NCBI RefSeq assembly: GCF_003050835.1
Contig: NZ_QAOJ01000002.1
Location: 310,001-374,000, forward strand
Direction: 5' to 3'
Source: Pseudomonas sp. GV071
GTDB taxonomy: Bacteria; Pseudomonadota; Gammaproteobacteria; Pseudomonadales; Pseudomonadaceae
Length of the DNA: 64,000 nt
Shown here: positions 52,208-63,510 of the stretch, piece by piece
Layout: each line of letters starts with the position of its first letter
Position numbering within the stretch: the first letter of the stretch is position 1
Notes under the pieces: generated by a model
Told to the model about the DNA's origin: nothing
The model's input: only the letters and a program-made list of their open reading frames with translations
The model's database searches: none
Translations under genes and position numbers: made by a program

Positions 52208-52723
52208 ATGAAAACCTCCCGCCTGATCGCCAGCCTGAGCATTGCTGCCCTGTTGGCCAGCAGCCTGGCAAATGCCGCCCCGCAAGGTGGCCCGGGCCAG
52301 GACCAAGACCCACGTAACGGCCAGCAAGGCCAAGGGCATCAGCAAGCGCCTGGGCAAAACCAGGGTCACAACCAGAACGGCCAACCCGCGCATAACCAAC
52401 AGCAGAATCAGCCGCGCCCGCAGGGCCAGCCGCAGCAGGCCAATAACCGTCACGGCCAACCGCCGCAGGATTTCGCCCCGGTGCGCCAACAGTTCTACGA
52501 CCACCGCGAGCAGATCGGCCGCGGCCCGGATCTGCCACCCGGTGTACGCATCGAACATGGCCGGCCGTTGCCCCACGGCTACGGCAAACGCCTGGATGCC
52601 CGCGCACTGCATGGTCTGCCGCAGTACAACGGCTATGAATGGCGGCGGGTGGGCAGTGATGTGGTGTTGATCGCCATTACCACCGGGATCGTTTACACCA
52701 TCTTGCAGGGCGTCTTGAACTAA
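52208..52723 (+). CDS. RcnB family periplasmic protein, Gln/Asn-rich
   Basis: A 171-residue exported protein. A signal peptide (residues 5-24, ending SLANA) leads into a low-complexity stretch of Q, N, G and H (about 27-85), then the RcnB-type C-terminus: PQYNGYEWRRVGSDVVLIAITTGIVYTILQGVLN with a hydrophobic tail. RcnB modulates nickel/cobalt homeostasis in E. coli; the similar CigR also falls in this family. AAGGAG precedes ATG 52208. Histidine-rich content would suit metal binding. Function inferred by family. Confidence 0.85.
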   Translation: MKTSRLIASLSIAALLASSLANAAPQGGPGQDQDPRNGQQGQGHQQAPGQNQGHNQNGQPAHNQQQNQPRPQGQPQQANNRHGQPPQDFAPVRQQFYDHREQIGRGPDLPPGVRIEHGRPLPHGYGKRLDARALHGLPQYNGYEWRRVGSDVVLIAITTGIVYTILQGVLN

Positions 52724-52729
52724 AAACAT

Positions 52730-52788
52730 CGAGGCTGAAGCCTCTCCCACAAGAGACCACCGTCCTTGTAGGAGCGGCTTTAGCCGCG
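52730..52788. repeat. REP pair (BIME-like) after the RcnB-like gene
   Basis: CGAGGCTGAAGCCTCTCCCA (52730-) and the inverted-type unit CTTGTAGGAGCGGCTTTAGC (52765-) face each other. The first matches the half element at 28194-28217. Confidence 0.8.
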
Positions 52789-52805
52789 ATCCCTGCAAAC
52801 GCCGA

Positions 52806-53192
52806 TTACAAGTCGAACTGGGTCGGCGGCTGGTCGTTGAACACGCTGAGGTTCATGGTCAGCGGCTGGCCGATCCACAGACCGTGGTCGCGGTGGTCGA
52901 TCAGGTCATTGCCGGTAATGGGATGGACGAAAATCGACAACCCCTGGCGGTGCAGCACCAGCCACGGAATCAGCTCGGCGAACACCGCCGGGCGCAGGGC
53001 CAACTGGCAGCTCCAGGCGGGATGCGGGCCGACGATTTTCTCGTGCACGCGACCCATCTTCACATCGAACAACTGCGCCGCTTCTTCACAGAAACCGCGG
53101 GCCCGCTCGACGCTGCTGGCGTCAAAGTAGACATGCGCATGCCAGCCGCGAATGCGTTCGTCGATGGGGCTGCTGTCTGCTTCGGTCGCCAT
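52806..53192 (-). CDS. DOPA 4,5-dioxygenase family protein
   Basis: A 128-residue protein with WHAHVYFDASSVERARGFCE (metal-binding H-x-H), MGRVHEKIVGPHPAWSCQLA and VHPITGNDLIDHRDHGLWIG, the histidine layout of the DOPA 4,5-dioxygenase family (PF08883). Plant and fungal members cleave DOPA to betalain precursors; bacterial members are mostly uncharacterised. It lies 11 bp downstream of aroE and is likely cotranscribed. The start ATG 53190-53192 gives the usual length. Confidence 0.88.
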   Translation of the reverse strand: MATEADSSPIDERIRGWHAHVYFDASSVERARGFCEEAAQLFDVKMGRVHEKIVGPHPAWSCQLALRPAVFAELIPWLVLHRQGLSIFVHPITGNDLIDHRDHGLWIGQPLTMNLSVFNDQPPTQFDL

Positions 53193-53203
53193 AAGTGCTC
53201 CGC

Positions 53204-54021
53204 TTACACCAGTTGGCGGCGCAGCTCGGCCAGCACCGTGGCGCTGTCCGGGCGCACGCCGCGCCAGAGGAAAAACGCCTCCGCCGCCTGCTCCACCAAC
53301 ATGCCCAGACCGTCCAATGTGCGTGCGGCGCCCTGCTCGCTGGCCCACTGGTTGAACGCGGTCAGGCCGTTGCCGTACATCATGTCGTAGCACACCGTGT
53401 GGCCCGGTTTGATCAGGCTCGGCGAGATCGGCGGCAACTCTCCGGAGAGGCTTGAGGAGGTGCCGTTGATGATCAGATCGACCGGCGCTTCCAGCCAATC
53501 GAAACCGCAAGCAGCCACCGGGCCGAGATCGGCAAACAGCTGCGCCAGGGTCTCGGCTTTTTCCACCGTGCGGTTGGCGATCACCAGCGAATGCGGCTGC
53601 TCGGCCAACAGCGGCGCCAGCACGCCGCGCACGGCACCGCCGGCACCGAGCAACAGAATGCGTTTGCCCTGGAGGCTGAGGCCGGCATTCACCGTCAGGT
53701 CGCGAACCAGGCCGGCGCCATCGGTGTTGTCACCGAGCAGGCCACCGTCATCCTGTTTGCTCAGGGTGTTCACGGCGCCCGCGCGTTGCGCACGCGGCGT
53801 CAGGCTATCGGCCAGTTGATAGGCCTGTTCTTTGAACGGCACGGTGACGTTGCCGCCACGGCCGTTGGCGAAGAAGTCGCGGGCAAAGGCAGTGAAGCCA
53901 TCCAGCGGCGCCAGCAGCGCCTCGTAGCTCAGTTGCTGGCCGGTCTGTTCGGCGAACAGGCGGTGAATCAGCGGTGACTTGCTGTGGCCAATGGGGTTGC
54001 CGAATACGCCATAACGGTCCA

Positions 54022-54022
<1 letters not shown>
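53204..54022 (-). CDS. aroE: Shikimate dehydrogenase
   Basis: A 272-residue enzyme with the shikimate-binding motif [12 protein letters not shown], catalytic K/N/D segments [13 protein letters not shown] and [12 protein letters not shown], and a NADP-binding GAGGAVRGV followed by ANRTVEKAE. It reduces 3-dehydroshikimate to shikimate. The ATG at 54020-54022 overlaps the hemF TGA by one base (TGATG), so it is coupled to hemF. Confidence 0.97.
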
Positions 54023-54966
<944 letters not shown>

Positions 54967-55121
54967 CTAAGAAGTTTGGCCCCAGAAGCCGCAGGGGGCG
55001 GGGCTCGTAGCCCGAACAGGGGCGCAAGCATACCACCGCCACCGGCTGCTTCGCTGTTGACGCACATCAGCCACAGGCGTTGGATAGAGCCCTTTCGTCA
55101 GCCCAGCTCAAGGAGTTTTCC

Positions 55122-56099
55122 ATGCCCAAGCGCATTCAGTTCGCCCGCCACGGCGGCCCCGAGGTTCTCGAGTATGTGGACTACCAACCTGCTGCGCCGG
55201 GACCTAACGAGGTGCGCGTGGCCAACCACGCCATCGGCCTGAACTTTATCGACACCTACTACCGCAGCGGCCTGTATTCGCCGGCCGCGTTGCCCTCCGG
55301 CCTCGGCGCGGAAGGCGCGGGCGTAGTGGAGGCAGTGGGCAGCGCGGTCAGCCACCTCAAGGTCGGCGACCGCGTGGCCTATGGCACCGGCCCACTGGGC
55401 GCCTATAGCGAGCTGCATGTGCTGCCGGCTGCGCACCTGGTGAAACTGCCCGACAGCATCAGCTTCGAGCTGGCCGCCAGCGTCATGCTCAAGGGCCTGA
55501 CCGTGCAGTACCTGCTGCGTCAGACCTACCCGCTCACAGGTGGCGAAACCATTCTGTTCCATGCCGCTGCCGGTGGCGTCGGCAGCATCGCTTGCCAATG
55601 GGCCAAGGCGCTGGGGGTGAAGCTGATCGGTACCGTCGGTTCGCCGGCCAAAGCCGAACGAGCCAAAGCCCTGGGTGCCTGGGCGACCATTGATTACAGC
55701 CATGAAGATGTGGCCGCCCGTGTGCTGGAGCTGACCGAGGGCAAGAAATGCCCGGTGGTGTACGACTCGATCGGCAAGGACACCTGGGAAACGTCCCTGA
55801 ACTGCACCGCTCCACGTGGGCTGCTGGTGAGCTTCGGCAACTCCTCCGGCCCGGTCAGCGGGGTCAACCTCGGGGTGTTGGCGCAGAAGGGTTCGCTGTT
55901 CGTCACCCGCCCAACCCTGGGCAGCTATGCCGACTCACCGGCAGCTCTACAGACCATGGCCGATGAACTGTTCGCCATGCTCGCCAGCGGGAAGATCCAG
56001 GTCGACATCAACCAGCGTTTTGCCCTGAAGGATGTCGCCGCCGCGCACGTCGCCCTGTCCGGACGGCAAACCAGCGGCTCCACCGTACTGCTGCCCTGA
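55122..56099 (+). CDS. qor: Quinone oxidoreductase (NADPH:quinone reductase, zeta-crystallin-like)
   Basis: A 325-residue zinc-free medium-chain dehydrogenase: LNFIDTYYRSGLYSPAALP, LGAEGAGVVEAVGSAVSHL, the NADP-binding AAAGGVGSIACQWAKALG, and VYDSIGKDTWETSLNC. It reduces quinones with NADPH, with a role in oxidative stress. AAGGAG precedes ATG 55122. It faces tsaC with a 3-bp gap between the two stops (convergent). Confidence 0.95.
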   Translation: MPKRIQFARHGGPEVLEYVDYQPAAPGPNEVRVANHAIGLNFIDTYYRSGLYSPAALPSGLGAEGAGVVEAVGSAVSHLKVGDRVAYGTGPLGAYSELHVLPAAHLVKLPDSISFELAASVMLKGLTVQYLLRQTYPLTGGETILFHAAAGGVGSIACQWAKALGVKLIGTVGSPAKAERAKALGAWATIDYSHEDVAARVLELTEGKKCPVVYDSIGKDTWETSLNCTAPRGLLVSFGNSSGPVSGVNLGVLAQKGSLFVTRPTLGSYADSPAALQTMADELFAMLASGKIQVDINQRFALKDVAAAHVALSGRQTSGSTVLLP

Positions 56100-56102
56100 G
56101 GT

Positions 56103-56660
56103 TCAGCTGGCGCGCAGCACCTTGCCAGTCGCCAGGTCGCGAATCACGCTGGGGTTCTTGCGCCCGCCCAACGCCCCGGTCAGCACGGCATCGAGCTGAT
56201 CGGGGAAGTACTGCTGAATCCGCAGGCTGTTGCGCGCGGGCGGCTTGCCGGCTGGGTTGGCGGAGGTGGACACCAGCGGCCCGGTCATCGCGCACAGCTC
56301 GCGTACCAGCGGGTGGTCGGTTACCCGCAGGGCCACTGTTTCGTGCTCGCCGGTGATCCAGCCTGGCAGCAGGTTCTGGTGCGGCACCAGCCATGTGTTG
56401 GGGCCGGGCCAGGTGCTGGCCAGGCGGTCAATCCACAGCTCGGGGAAGTCGTCGAACAGGAAATCGAACTGGTGGATGCTGTCGGCCACCAGAATCAGGC
56501 CCTTTTCAACCGGGCGTTGCTTGAGCGCCAACAGGCGTTCCACCGCCTGCGCATTCCACGGATCGCAACCCAGGCCCCAGACCGCTTCGGTGGGATAGGC
56601 GATCACCCCACCATCGCGCACCACGCGGGCTACCTGCTTGACACGCCAACTGCTGATCAT
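56103..56660 (-). CDS. tsaC: L-threonylcarbamoyladenylate synthase
   Basis: A 185-residue YrdC/Sua5-fold protein: [33 protein letters not shown] and [13 protein letters not shown], the ATP/threonine-binding motifs. It makes the precursor for the essential t6A modification of tRNAs. ATG 56658-56660 was chosen with GAGGTGGCG ahead. It stands downstream of dprA on the same strand, the common tsaC-dprA arrangement. Confidence 0.95.
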   Translation of the reverse strand: MISSWRVKQVARVVRDGGVIAYPTEAVWGLGCDPWNAQAVERLLALKQRPVEKGLILVADSIHQFDFLFDDFPELWIDRLASTWPGPNTWLVPHQNLLPGWITGEHETVALRVTDHPLVRELCAMTGPLVSTSANPAGKPPARNSLRIQQYFPDQLDAVLTGALGGRKNPSVIRDLATGKVLRAS

Positions 56661-56708
56661 CGCCACCTCGGTCTCTGTCGAACTGCTCGCAGTGTACCCA
56701 ACCGCCGC

Positions 56709-57794
56709 TTAACGGCCCACCCAGACGCCACCTTCGCAGGCCACGCGGCCGTCCAGTTCCAGCTCGGTGAGCGCCGCCAATACCTTGGGTAACGCCCAGC
56801 CACTGGCGACGGCCAGCGCTTCGCTGCTGAGAGGCGCGGCGAACAGCAGCTTGAGCAACGGGTGTTTGATCGGTGCGACCTTAACCCTTGGCACTGGCGC
56901 CAGGTTCTGCCAGCCACGCAGGCCTTCGAGAATATGCTCGACGCACTCCACCAGCGCCGCGCCGTCACGGATCAACTGGTGGCAGCCGCGCGCGCCCGGG
57001 TGATGGATCGAACCTGGAATGGCGTACACCTCGCGGCCCTGCTCCAAGGCCAGCCGCGCAGTAATCAGCGAACCGCTGGAGGGACTGGCTTCGACCACCA
57101 GAACGCCCAGGGAAAGGCCACTGATGATGCGGTTGCGCAGCGGAAAGCTGGCGGGTACGGGCGGGCTGTCGAGCGGCAATTCCGAAATCATGGCGCCGCC
57201 CTGATCGACGATATCAGCCGCCAGATGGCGGTGGCGCGGCGGATACACCTGTAGCAAGCCGGTGCCCAGCACGGCGACGGTTTTCCCGCCAATCGCCAGC
57301 GCACCCTGGTGAGCCGCCCCATCGATACCCAACGCCATGCCACTGGTAATCACAAAACCGCCAGCGGCCAGGCTACGGGCAAAGGCGTGGGCAGTGTCCA
57401 TGCCCGGCTTGGACGCGCGGCGGCTGCCGACGATGGCCAGCTGCGGTAGCACTAACAAGGTGGGATCGCCTGCGACAAACAACAGCGGCGGTGGGTCTGG
57501 CAGCTCGGCGAGCAGGGCGGGGTAGTCGGGGTCGTCCCACATCAGCAAATGCTGGTTGGACTGTTGCAACCAAGCGAGGCTGGCATTCACCCGCTGACGG
57601 ACAACATCGTCGCGGCGAGCGGCCGCACAGACAACCGGCAGGCCCAGGGCGCGCCACGCAGCGGCCGGCGCACTCAGTGCGGACGAGGCATTGCCAAAGG
57701 CATTGATGAGGATACGAAAGCGCTTGGTGCCGAGTTCGGGCAAGCAGTGCAGACGTAGGCGGGCTTCCAGTTCAGCGGGGGAGGTTGCAGACAT
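56709..57794 (-). CDS. dprA: DNA-processing protein DprA
   Basis: A 361-residue protein with an N-terminal SAM-like part and the DprA Rossmann core: LAIVGSRRASKPGMDTAHAF, ITSGMALGIDGAAHQGAL, TVAVLGTGLLQVYPPRHRHL, FPLRNRIISGLS and SLITARLALEQGREVYAIPG, then a C-terminal winged-helix-like domain. DprA loads RecA onto incoming single-stranded DNA in natural transformation. ATG 57792-57794 is preferred (AAGG nine bases upstream); ATG 57801-57803 is an alternative. Confidence 0.96.
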   Translation of the reverse strand: MSATSPAELEARLRLHCLPELGTKRFRILINAFGNASSALSAPAAAWRALGLPVVCAAARRDDVVRQRVNASLAWLQQSNQHLLMWDDPDYPALLAELPDPPPLLFVAGDPTLLVLPQLAIVGSRRASKPGMDTAHAFARSLAAGGFVITSGMALGIDGAAHQGALAIGGKTVAVLGTGLLQVYPPRHRHLAADIVDQGGAMISELPLDSPPVPASFPLRNRIISGLSLGVLVVEASPSSGSLITARLALEQGREVYAIPGSIHHPGARGCHQLIRDGAALVECVEHILEGLRGWQNLAPVPRVKVAPIKHPLLKLLFAAPLSSEALAVASGWALPKVLAALTELELDGRVACEGGVWVGR

Positions 57795-57853
57795 GCTGAT
57801 CATCCTTGATCGAAAAACGTGCGGTTTTAGAGATTCTTCCTACAAGAGCCCAC

Positions 57854-57882
57854 AAACAAAAACCCCCGCTTTCGCGGGGGTT
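57854..57882 (-). terminator. Intrinsic terminator after the LysM gene
   Basis: AACCCCCGC-gaaa-GCGGGGG followed by TTTTTGTTT on the minus strand, immediately past the stop codon of the LysM gene. Confidence 0.92.
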
Positions 57883-57888
57883 CTGGTG

Positions 57889-58914
57889 TTACGGGTTTCG
57901 TATTTTGTCCATCGTTTCGAGCTGCCGGGTGGCTTGGAGCACCAGGCCGTAGCTGAGCTTCTCGTAGGTGTGGAACACCATCAGCAGGCCAGCACGCTCA
58001 TCCGGAATCTTCACTTGCTCACCGGTCACGCGGTCACGCACGGTTTCGCCAGTCTTGTAGACCGCCAGTACGTTGCCTTCTACCAGACCGTCGCGCTTGC
58101 CCTTGTTCAGGGTCACTACGTCGAACTGGCCGATCTGCGACACACCACGTGGAACGTCGAGGATCAGACCACGGATTTCAGTGGTCGGCGCGCTCGGCAT
58201 AAAGGTGGAGTTAACGTGACGTTCTTCGGTCGGGAACAGACGGTCACCGTTACGCACTTCCTGAGTGGTGCGGCTGAGTGTGAGGGTGGCAACGCCTTCC
58301 TCTTCAGCAATCACCTGGCCCGCGCCAACGTCATCGGCGTTGATGCCGAGGAATTCTTTGGTGTCCGGATCGGTGTAGGTACGGCCCTGACGGAAAATGC
58401 CGTAGACCGGGTGCGCCTCGTCGAAGGTGCCGCGGGCGTAGACACGGTCGCCCGCGCCGCTGACCACGCGCTCGGCAGTGCCGGCAACCACGTAGTTGGC
58501 TTTGGTGAAGTCTTCGTCGCTATCAACAATGCGGTTTTTCAGCAGGAAGCTGTCGATGGCTTCCAGCGGGATGGTCGGAATAGCTTGTGCCATCGGCGTG
58601 CTGCGTACCTGTGGTGACAGCTTGATGGTGCCACGCGACTCGCCACGGTTGAGGGTAAGGCGCGGTTGACCATCGACGTACGTCAGCGAAAGTTGGTCGC
58701 CCGGGTAGATCAGATGGGGGTTTTCAACCTGTGGGTTGGCGTGCCAGATCTCTGGCCACTTCCACGGTTCACTGAGGAACTTGCCGGAAATATCCCAGAG
58801 GGTGTCACCCTTGACCACGGTATAACGGTCCGGATGGCCTTCCTTGAGCTGCACTTCGGCCTGAGCCAAGCCAGTGGCGGCTAGGAGTAGCAGGGCGAGT
58901 AGTGATTTCCTCAT
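57889..58914 (-). CDS. LysM peptidoglycan-binding domain protein
   Basis: A 341-residue exported protein. Signal peptide (LLALLLLAATGLAQA), then an N-terminal LysM (YTVVKGDTLWDISGKFLSEP to HLIYPGDQLSL, residues about 32-80), and a large C-terminal part of unknown fold (ILDVPRGVSQIGQFDVVTLNK, VYKTGETVRDR). It binds the wall non-covalently. The ATG at 58912-58914 starts the signal peptide directly. It is divergent from def and lies upstream of dprA, as I recall for other pseudomonads. Confidence 0.9.
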   Translation of the reverse strand: MRKSLLALLLLAATGLAQAEVQLKEGHPDRYTVVKGDTLWDISGKFLSEPWKWPEIWHANPQVENPHLIYPGDQLSLTYVDGQPRLTLNRGESRGTIKLSPQVRSTPMAQAIPTIPLEAIDSFLLKNRIVDSDEDFTKANYVVAGTAERVVSGAGDRVYARGTFDEAHPVYGIFRQGRTYTDPDTKEFLGINADDVGAGQVIAEEEGVATLTLSRTTQEVRNGDRLFPTEERHVNSTFMPSAPTTEIRGLILDVPRGVSQIGQFDVVTLNKGKRDGLVEGNVLAVYKTGETVRDRVTGEQVKIPDERAGLLMVFHTYEKLSYGLVLQATRQLETMDKIRNP

Positions 58915-59067
58915 GCGGTGAATCCCTTTATTATGTGTCTTCACGTAGAACGCCCAAGGGCTGCTCCGAAAGCCTCGGAAGCCGCGGCCTGAAGCCGTTT
59001 TTCAATGCTGCTCAGCATATTAGCAGCGGATTTTGACTTTATTCCACAAGTGCATCACACAACGCAT

Positions 59068-59574
59068 ATGGCAATCTTAAACATCCTCGAGTTTCCCGAC
59101 CCGCGCCTGCGTACCATCGCCAAGCCCGTAGACGTGGTTGACGACGCTTTGCGTCAGTTGATCGACGACATGTTTGAAACCATGTACGACGCGCCGGGTA
59201 TTGGTTTGGCTGCCACCCAGGTCAACGTGCACAAGCGCGTGGTGGTGATGGACCTCAGCGAAGAGAAGAACGAGCCGCGGGTTTTCATCAATCCCGAGAT
59301 CGAAATGCTCACCGATGAGATGGACCAGTATCAGGAAGGCTGCCTCTCGGTGCCGGGCTTCTACGAAAACGTCGACCGTCCGCAGAAGGTCAGAATCAAG
59401 GCGCTGGACCGCGATGGCCAGCCCTATGAACTGATCGCCGAAGGCCTGCTCGCGATCTGCATTCAGCACGAGTGCGACCACCTCAACGGCAAGCTGTTTG
59501 TGGACTACCTGTCTACGCTCAAGCGCGACCGGATCAAGAAGAAGCTGGAAAAAGCGCACCGCCAGCAGGCTTGA
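59068..59574 (+). CDS. def: Peptide deformylase
   Basis: A 168-residue deformylase with the three family motifs: GIGLAATQ (45-51), EGCLS (C92 metal ligand) and [12 protein letters not shown] (H134, E135, H138). It removes the N-formyl group from nascent proteins. The ATG at 59068 gives the standard length. In most bacteria fmt follows at once; here a 209-bp gap with a repeat element intervenes. Confidence 0.97.
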   Translation: MAILNILEFPDPRLRTIAKPVDVVDDALRQLIDDMFETMYDAPGIGLAATQVNVHKRVVVMDLSEEKNEPRVFINPEIEMLTDEMDQYQEGCLSVPGFYENVDRPQKVRIKALDRDGQPYELIAEGLLAICIQHECDHLNGKLFVDYLSTLKRDRIKKKLEKAHRQQA

Positions 59575-59603
59575 ACAGCCGACCCAAAGGCTTGCCCCGC
59601 AGA

Positions 59604-59737
59604 CTGTGTGAAAACGTAGCGAGCGACGGCTAGGCGAGGCAAAAACAGGTGAAAAAAGCGGAGTTGGCTGTAGCCAATGAGCATTTTTGAATCTGTTTTT
59701 AACGCTGCCTAGCCGAGCGCAGTAGTTTTTCACACGG
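59604..59737. mobile_element. MITE-like inverted-repeat element between def and fmt
   Basis: About 134 bp bounded by CTGTGTGAAAAC and, inverted, GTTTTTCACACGG; the interior is also inversely repeated (CGGCTAGGC.../...GCCTAGCCG, AAAACAG/CTGTTTTT). No coding capacity. It looks like a non-autonomous derivative of a transposon whose ends read CTGTGTGAAAA. It interrupts the def-fmt spacing. Confidence 0.7.
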
Positions 59738-59783
59738 TTTGCCCGGCAAGCCTTTTTCTTTTCAGCATTAAGTGAGCCCCGCC

Positions 59784-60734
59784 ATGAGCCAAGCACTGCG
59801 CCTCGTATTCGCCGGCACGCCCGAATTTGCCGCCGAACACCTCAAAGCCCTGCTCGCCAGCCAGCACCAGATTGTGGCGGTTTACACCCAGCCGGATCGC
59901 CCGGCCGGCCGTGGGCAAAAACTGATGCCCAGCCCGGTCAAGCAACTGGCGCTGGAACACGACATTCCGGTGCTGCAGCCGCCGACCCTGCGCGACCCCG
60001 CCGCCCAAACCGAGCTGGCCAGCCTGAATGCCGATCTGATGGTGGTGGTCGCCTATGGCCTGATCCTGCCGCAAGTGGTGCTCGATACCCCGCGTCTGGG
60101 TTGCATCAACAGCCATGCTTCGTTGCTGCCACGCTGGCGCGGTGCGGCGCCAATTCAGCGCGCCGTGCAAGCCGGTGATGCCGAAAGCGGCGTGACCGTG
60201 ATGCAGATGGAAGCCGGCCTGGACACCGGCCCGATGCTGCTGAAAGTCAGCACCGCGATCAGCAGCGACGACACCGGCGGCAGCCTGCACGACCGCCTCG
60301 CCGAACTCGGCCCACCTGCCGTGCTGCAGGCCATCGAAGGTCTGGCTGCCGGCACCCTGCATGGCGAAGTACAGAACAACGACCTGGCCACTTACGCCCA
60401 CAAGCTCAATAAAGATGAAGCGCGCCTGGACTGGAACCGCCCGGCCGTCGAACTGGAGCGCCTGATCCGCGCCTTCAATCCCTGGCCGATTTGCCACAGC
60501 ACATTGAATGGCGAAGCGCTGAAAGTGCTGGCCGCACAACCGACGGAGGGCCACGGTGCGCCAGGAGAAGTCCTGCACGCGAGCCGCGACGGTTTAGTGG
60601 TCGCCTGTGGCGACAGCGCTATGCGCCTGACCCGCCTGCAACTGCCCGGTGGCAAGGCGCTGAACTTCGCCGATCTGTTCAATAGCCGCCGTGAGCAATT
60701 TGCCGTGGGCACTGTGCTGGGAGCCGGCGCTTGA
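59784..60734 (+). CDS. fmt: Methionyl-tRNA formyltransferase
   Basis: A 316-residue enzyme with [17 protein letters not shown], the catalytic region [40 protein letters not shown] (split here), [12 protein letters not shown] and [21 protein letters not shown]. It formylates initiator Met-tRNA. The ATG at 59784 is preferred; an in-frame GTG 12 bases earlier is possible. Its stop overlaps the rsmB start as TTGA. Confidence 0.96.
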   Translation: MSQALRLVFAGTPEFAAEHLKALLASQHQIVAVYTQPDRPAGRGQKLMPSPVKQLALEHDIPVLQPPTLRDPAAQTELASLNADLMVVVAYGLILPQVVLDTPRLGCINSHASLLPRWRGAAPIQRAVQAGDAESGVTVMQMEAGLDTGPMLLKVSTAISSDDTGGSLHDRLAELGPPAVLQAIEGLAAGTLHGEVQNNDLATYAHKLNKDEARLDWNRPAVELERLIRAFNPWPICHSTLNGEALKVLAAQPTEGHGAPGEVLHASRDGLVVACGDSAMRLTRLQLPGGKALNFADLFNSRREQFAVGTVLGAGA

Positions 60735-62059
60735 ATCCTCGTCTGGCGGCGGCCAATGCCCTGGCCACGGTGCTGTCGGGCAAGGCGTCGCTGAACAGCT
60801 CGCTGCCCAAACAACTGGATAAGGTTGAAGCGCGCGACAAAGGTCTGACTCAGGACCTGGCGTTCGGCACCGCACGTTGGCAACCACGCCTCAGCGCCTT
60901 GGCCGAACGCCTGCTGCAAAAGCCCTTCAAGGCTGCCGACCGCGACGTCGAAGCGCTGTTGCTGGTGGGCCTGTATCAGTTGCTGTACACCCGTATTCCG
61001 GCACACGCGGCGATTGGTGAAACCGTCGGCGCTGCGGAAAAACTCAAAAAGCCGTGGGCCAAGGGTCTGCTCAACGCCGTGCTGCGCCGAGCTCAGCGAG
61101 AAGCTGAAGCCTTACTGGTAGAAATCGACCACGACCCGATGGCTCGCACCGCGCACCCGCGCTGGCTGCAAAAAGCCCTGAAAGCGTTCTGGCCGGAACA
61201 CTGGGAAGCCATCTGCGCCGCCAACAACGCCCACCCGCCGTTGATTCTGCGGGTCAACCGCCGCCACGGCAGCCGCGACGCTTACCTGGCCGAACTGCAA
61301 CGCGTAGGCTTTGCAGCCAGCGCCTGCACCTTCAGCCGTGACGGCATCGTGCTGGCCGAAGCCTGTGACGTCACCACCTTGCCTGGCTTTGCTGAAGGGC
61401 GGGTGAGCGTGCAGGACGAAGCCGCACAGCTAGCCGCCGACCTGCTCGACCTGGCCCCCGGCCAACGGGTGCTGGATGCCTGCTGCGCCCCGGGCGGTAA
61501 AACCTGCCACCTGCTGGAAGCCGAACCGGCGCTGGCTGGCGTGGTAGCGGTAGACCTCGAAGCCAAGCGCCTGGTGCGGGTGAAGGAAAACCTTGAACGC
61601 CTGGGTCTGAGTGCCGAACTGATTGCTGCCGATGCCCGGCAGGTTGACGTGTGGTGGGACGGCAAACCGTTCCAGCGCATCCTGCTCGACGCGCCGTGCT
61701 CAGCCACCGGGGTGATCCGCCGCCATCCGGATATCAAACTGACCCGCCAGGCCGACGACATTGCGCCCCTGGCCGCACTCCAGGGCGAACTGCTCGATGC
61801 GCTGTGGCCGACCCTCGAAGTCGGCGGTGTGCTGGTGTACGCCACCTGCTCGACCTTGCCAACCGAAAATACCGAAGTGGTCGGTGCCTTTCTCGCCCGC
61901 ACCCCCGGCGCCCGCGAGCTGGATATCGCCGGCCAGTTGGGCCAGCAACCGCCGGGCTTGAAGCAGCCCCATGGCCGTCAGTTGCTGGCGCAAGAGGGCG
62001 GGCACGACGGCTTTTACTACGCCAAACTGATCAAGATCGCCGCCGCGCCACGCAGCTAG
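60731..62059 (+). CDS. rsmB: 16S rRNA m5C967 methyltransferase
   Basis: A 442-residue enzyme: an N-terminal NusB-like domain ([18 protein letters not shown] to about 140) and a SAM-dependent methyltransferase with [54 protein letters not shown] and the catalytic [11 protein letters not shown]. It methylates C967 of 16S rRNA. The start is a TTG at 60731-60733 overlapping the fmt stop, a typical fmt-rsmB linkage. Confidence 0.95.
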   Translation: MNPRLAAANALATVLSGKASLNSSLPKQLDKVEARDKGLTQDLAFGTARWQPRLSALAERLLQKPFKAADRDVEALLLVGLYQLLYTRIPAHAAIGETVGAAEKLKKPWAKGLLNAVLRRAQREAEALLVEIDHDPMARTAHPRWLQKALKAFWPEHWEAICAANNAHPPLILRVNRRHGSRDAYLAELQRVGFAASACTFSRDGIVLAEACDVTTLPGFAEGRVSVQDEAAQLAADLLDLAPGQRVLDACCAPGGKTCHLLEAEPALAGVVAVDLEAKRLVRVKENLERLGLSAELIAADARQVDVWWDGKPFQRILLDAPCSATGVIRRHPDIKLTRQADDIAPLAALQGELLDALWPTLEVGGVLVYATCSTLPTENTEVVGAFLARTPGARELDIAGQLGQQPPGLKQPHGRQLLAQEGGHDGFYYAKLIKIAAAPRS

Positions 62060-62121
62060 TGGCGCCTGCGCAGGTCTGCTATTTTCGGGGCCGCTCACTG
62101 TAGGTCTAGGGATACACACGG

Positions 62122-63495
62122 ATGAAGATCATTATTCTCGGCGCCGGTCAGGTCGGCGGCACCCTGGCTGAACACCTCGCCAGCGAGCACAACGACATCA
62201 CCGTGATCGACACCGACGGCGACCGCCTGCGTGACCTCGGTGACCGCCTGGATATCCGCACCATTCAAGGCAAGGGTTCGTTTCCCACCGTACTGCGCCA
62301 GGCCGGCGCCGACGACGCCGACATGCTGGTGGCGGTGACCAACAGCGATGAAGTGAACATGGTCGCCTGCCAGGTGGCCTACACCCTGTTCCACACCCCG
62401 ACCAAGATTGCCCGCGTGCGCGAAGCGGCTTACCTGACCCGCTCCGGCCTGTTCGATAACGACGCCATTCCGGTCGACGTGCTGATCAGCCCGGAACAGG
62501 TGGTGACCAACTACATCAAGCGCCTGATCGAACATCCTGGCGCCCTGCAAGTGATCGACTTCGCCGAAGGCAAGGCCCAGCTCGTCGCGGTGAAGGCCTA
62601 CTACGGCGGCCCACTGGTGGGCCAGCAGCTGCGCCAGTTGCGCGAGCACATGCCCAATGTCGATACCCGCGTCGCCGCGATCTTCCGCCGCGACCGGCCG
62701 ATTCTGCCCCGTGGCGACACCGTGATCGAAGCCGATGACGAGGTATTTTTCATCGCCGCCAAAGCGCACATTCGCGCGGTGATGAGTGAAATGCGCCGCC
62801 TTGAGGACAACAACAAACGCATCGTCATTGCCGGCGGCGGGCACATTGGCGAGCGCCTGGCCGAGGCCATCGAAAGCCGCTACCAGGTAAAAATCATCGA
62901 GATGAATCCGGCGCGTTGCCGGTATCTCTCCGAAACCCTGGACAGCACCATCGTGCTGCAGGGCAGCGCGTCGGACCGCGACCTGTTGGTGGAAGAGAAC
63001 ATCAGCGACGCCGACATCTTCCTGTCGCTGACCAACGATGACGAAGCCAACATCATGTCCTCGCTGTTGGCCAAGCGCCTGGGCGCGCGCAAGGTGATGA
63101 CGCTGATCAACAACCCCGCCTACGTCGACCTGGTGCAGGGCGGCGAAATCGATATCGCCATCAGCCCGCAGCTCGCCACCATCGGCACCTTGCTCGCCCA
63201 CGTGCGCCGCGGCGATATCGTCAGCGTGCACTCACTGCGCCGTGGTGCAGCAGAAGCCATCGAGGCAATTGCCCACGGCGATGCGAAGTCGAGCAAGGTC
63301 ATCGGCCGCGCCATCGAAGACATCGCCCTGCCACCGGGTACCACCATCGGCGCCCTGGTACGTGATGAAGAGGTGTTGATCGCCCACGACGACACGGTGA
63401 TCGAGTCCGGCGACCACGTGATTCTGTTTCTGGTGGACAAGAAGTACATCCGCGATGTCGAGCGCCTGTTCCAGGTCGGCCTGACCTTCTTCTGA
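62122..63495 (+). CDS. trkA: Trk system potassium transport regulator TrkA
   Basis: A 457-residue protein made of two RCK modules: RCK-N with [17 protein letters not shown] at the start and again [17 protein letters not shown] near residue 235, each followed by an RCK-C (TrkA-C) domain. It binds NAD(H) and ATP/ADP and gates the TrkH/G potassium channel at the inner membrane. It sits at the end of the def-fmt-rsmB run. Confidence 0.97.
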   Translation: MKIIILGAGQVGGTLAEHLASEHNDITVIDTDGDRLRDLGDRLDIRTIQGKGSFPTVLRQAGADDADMLVAVTNSDEVNMVACQVAYTLFHTPTKIARVREAAYLTRSGLFDNDAIPVDVLISPEQVVTNYIKRLIEHPGALQVIDFAEGKAQLVAVKAYYGGPLVGQQLRQLREHMPNVDTRVAAIFRRDRPILPRGDTVIEADDEVFFIAAKAHIRAVMSEMRRLEDNNKRIVIAGGGHIGERLAEAIESRYQVKIIEMNPARCRYLSETLDSTIVLQGSASDRDLLVEENISDADIFLSLTNDDEANIMSSLLAKRLGARKVMTLINNPAYVDLVQGGEIDIAISPQLATIGTLLAHVRRGDIVSVHSLRRGAAEAIEAIAHGDAKSSKVIGRAIEDIALPPGTTIGALVRDEEVLIAHDDTVIESGDHVILFLVDKKYIRDVERLFQVGLTFF

Positions 63496-63510
63496 TAAGG
63501 CGAGAAACTG

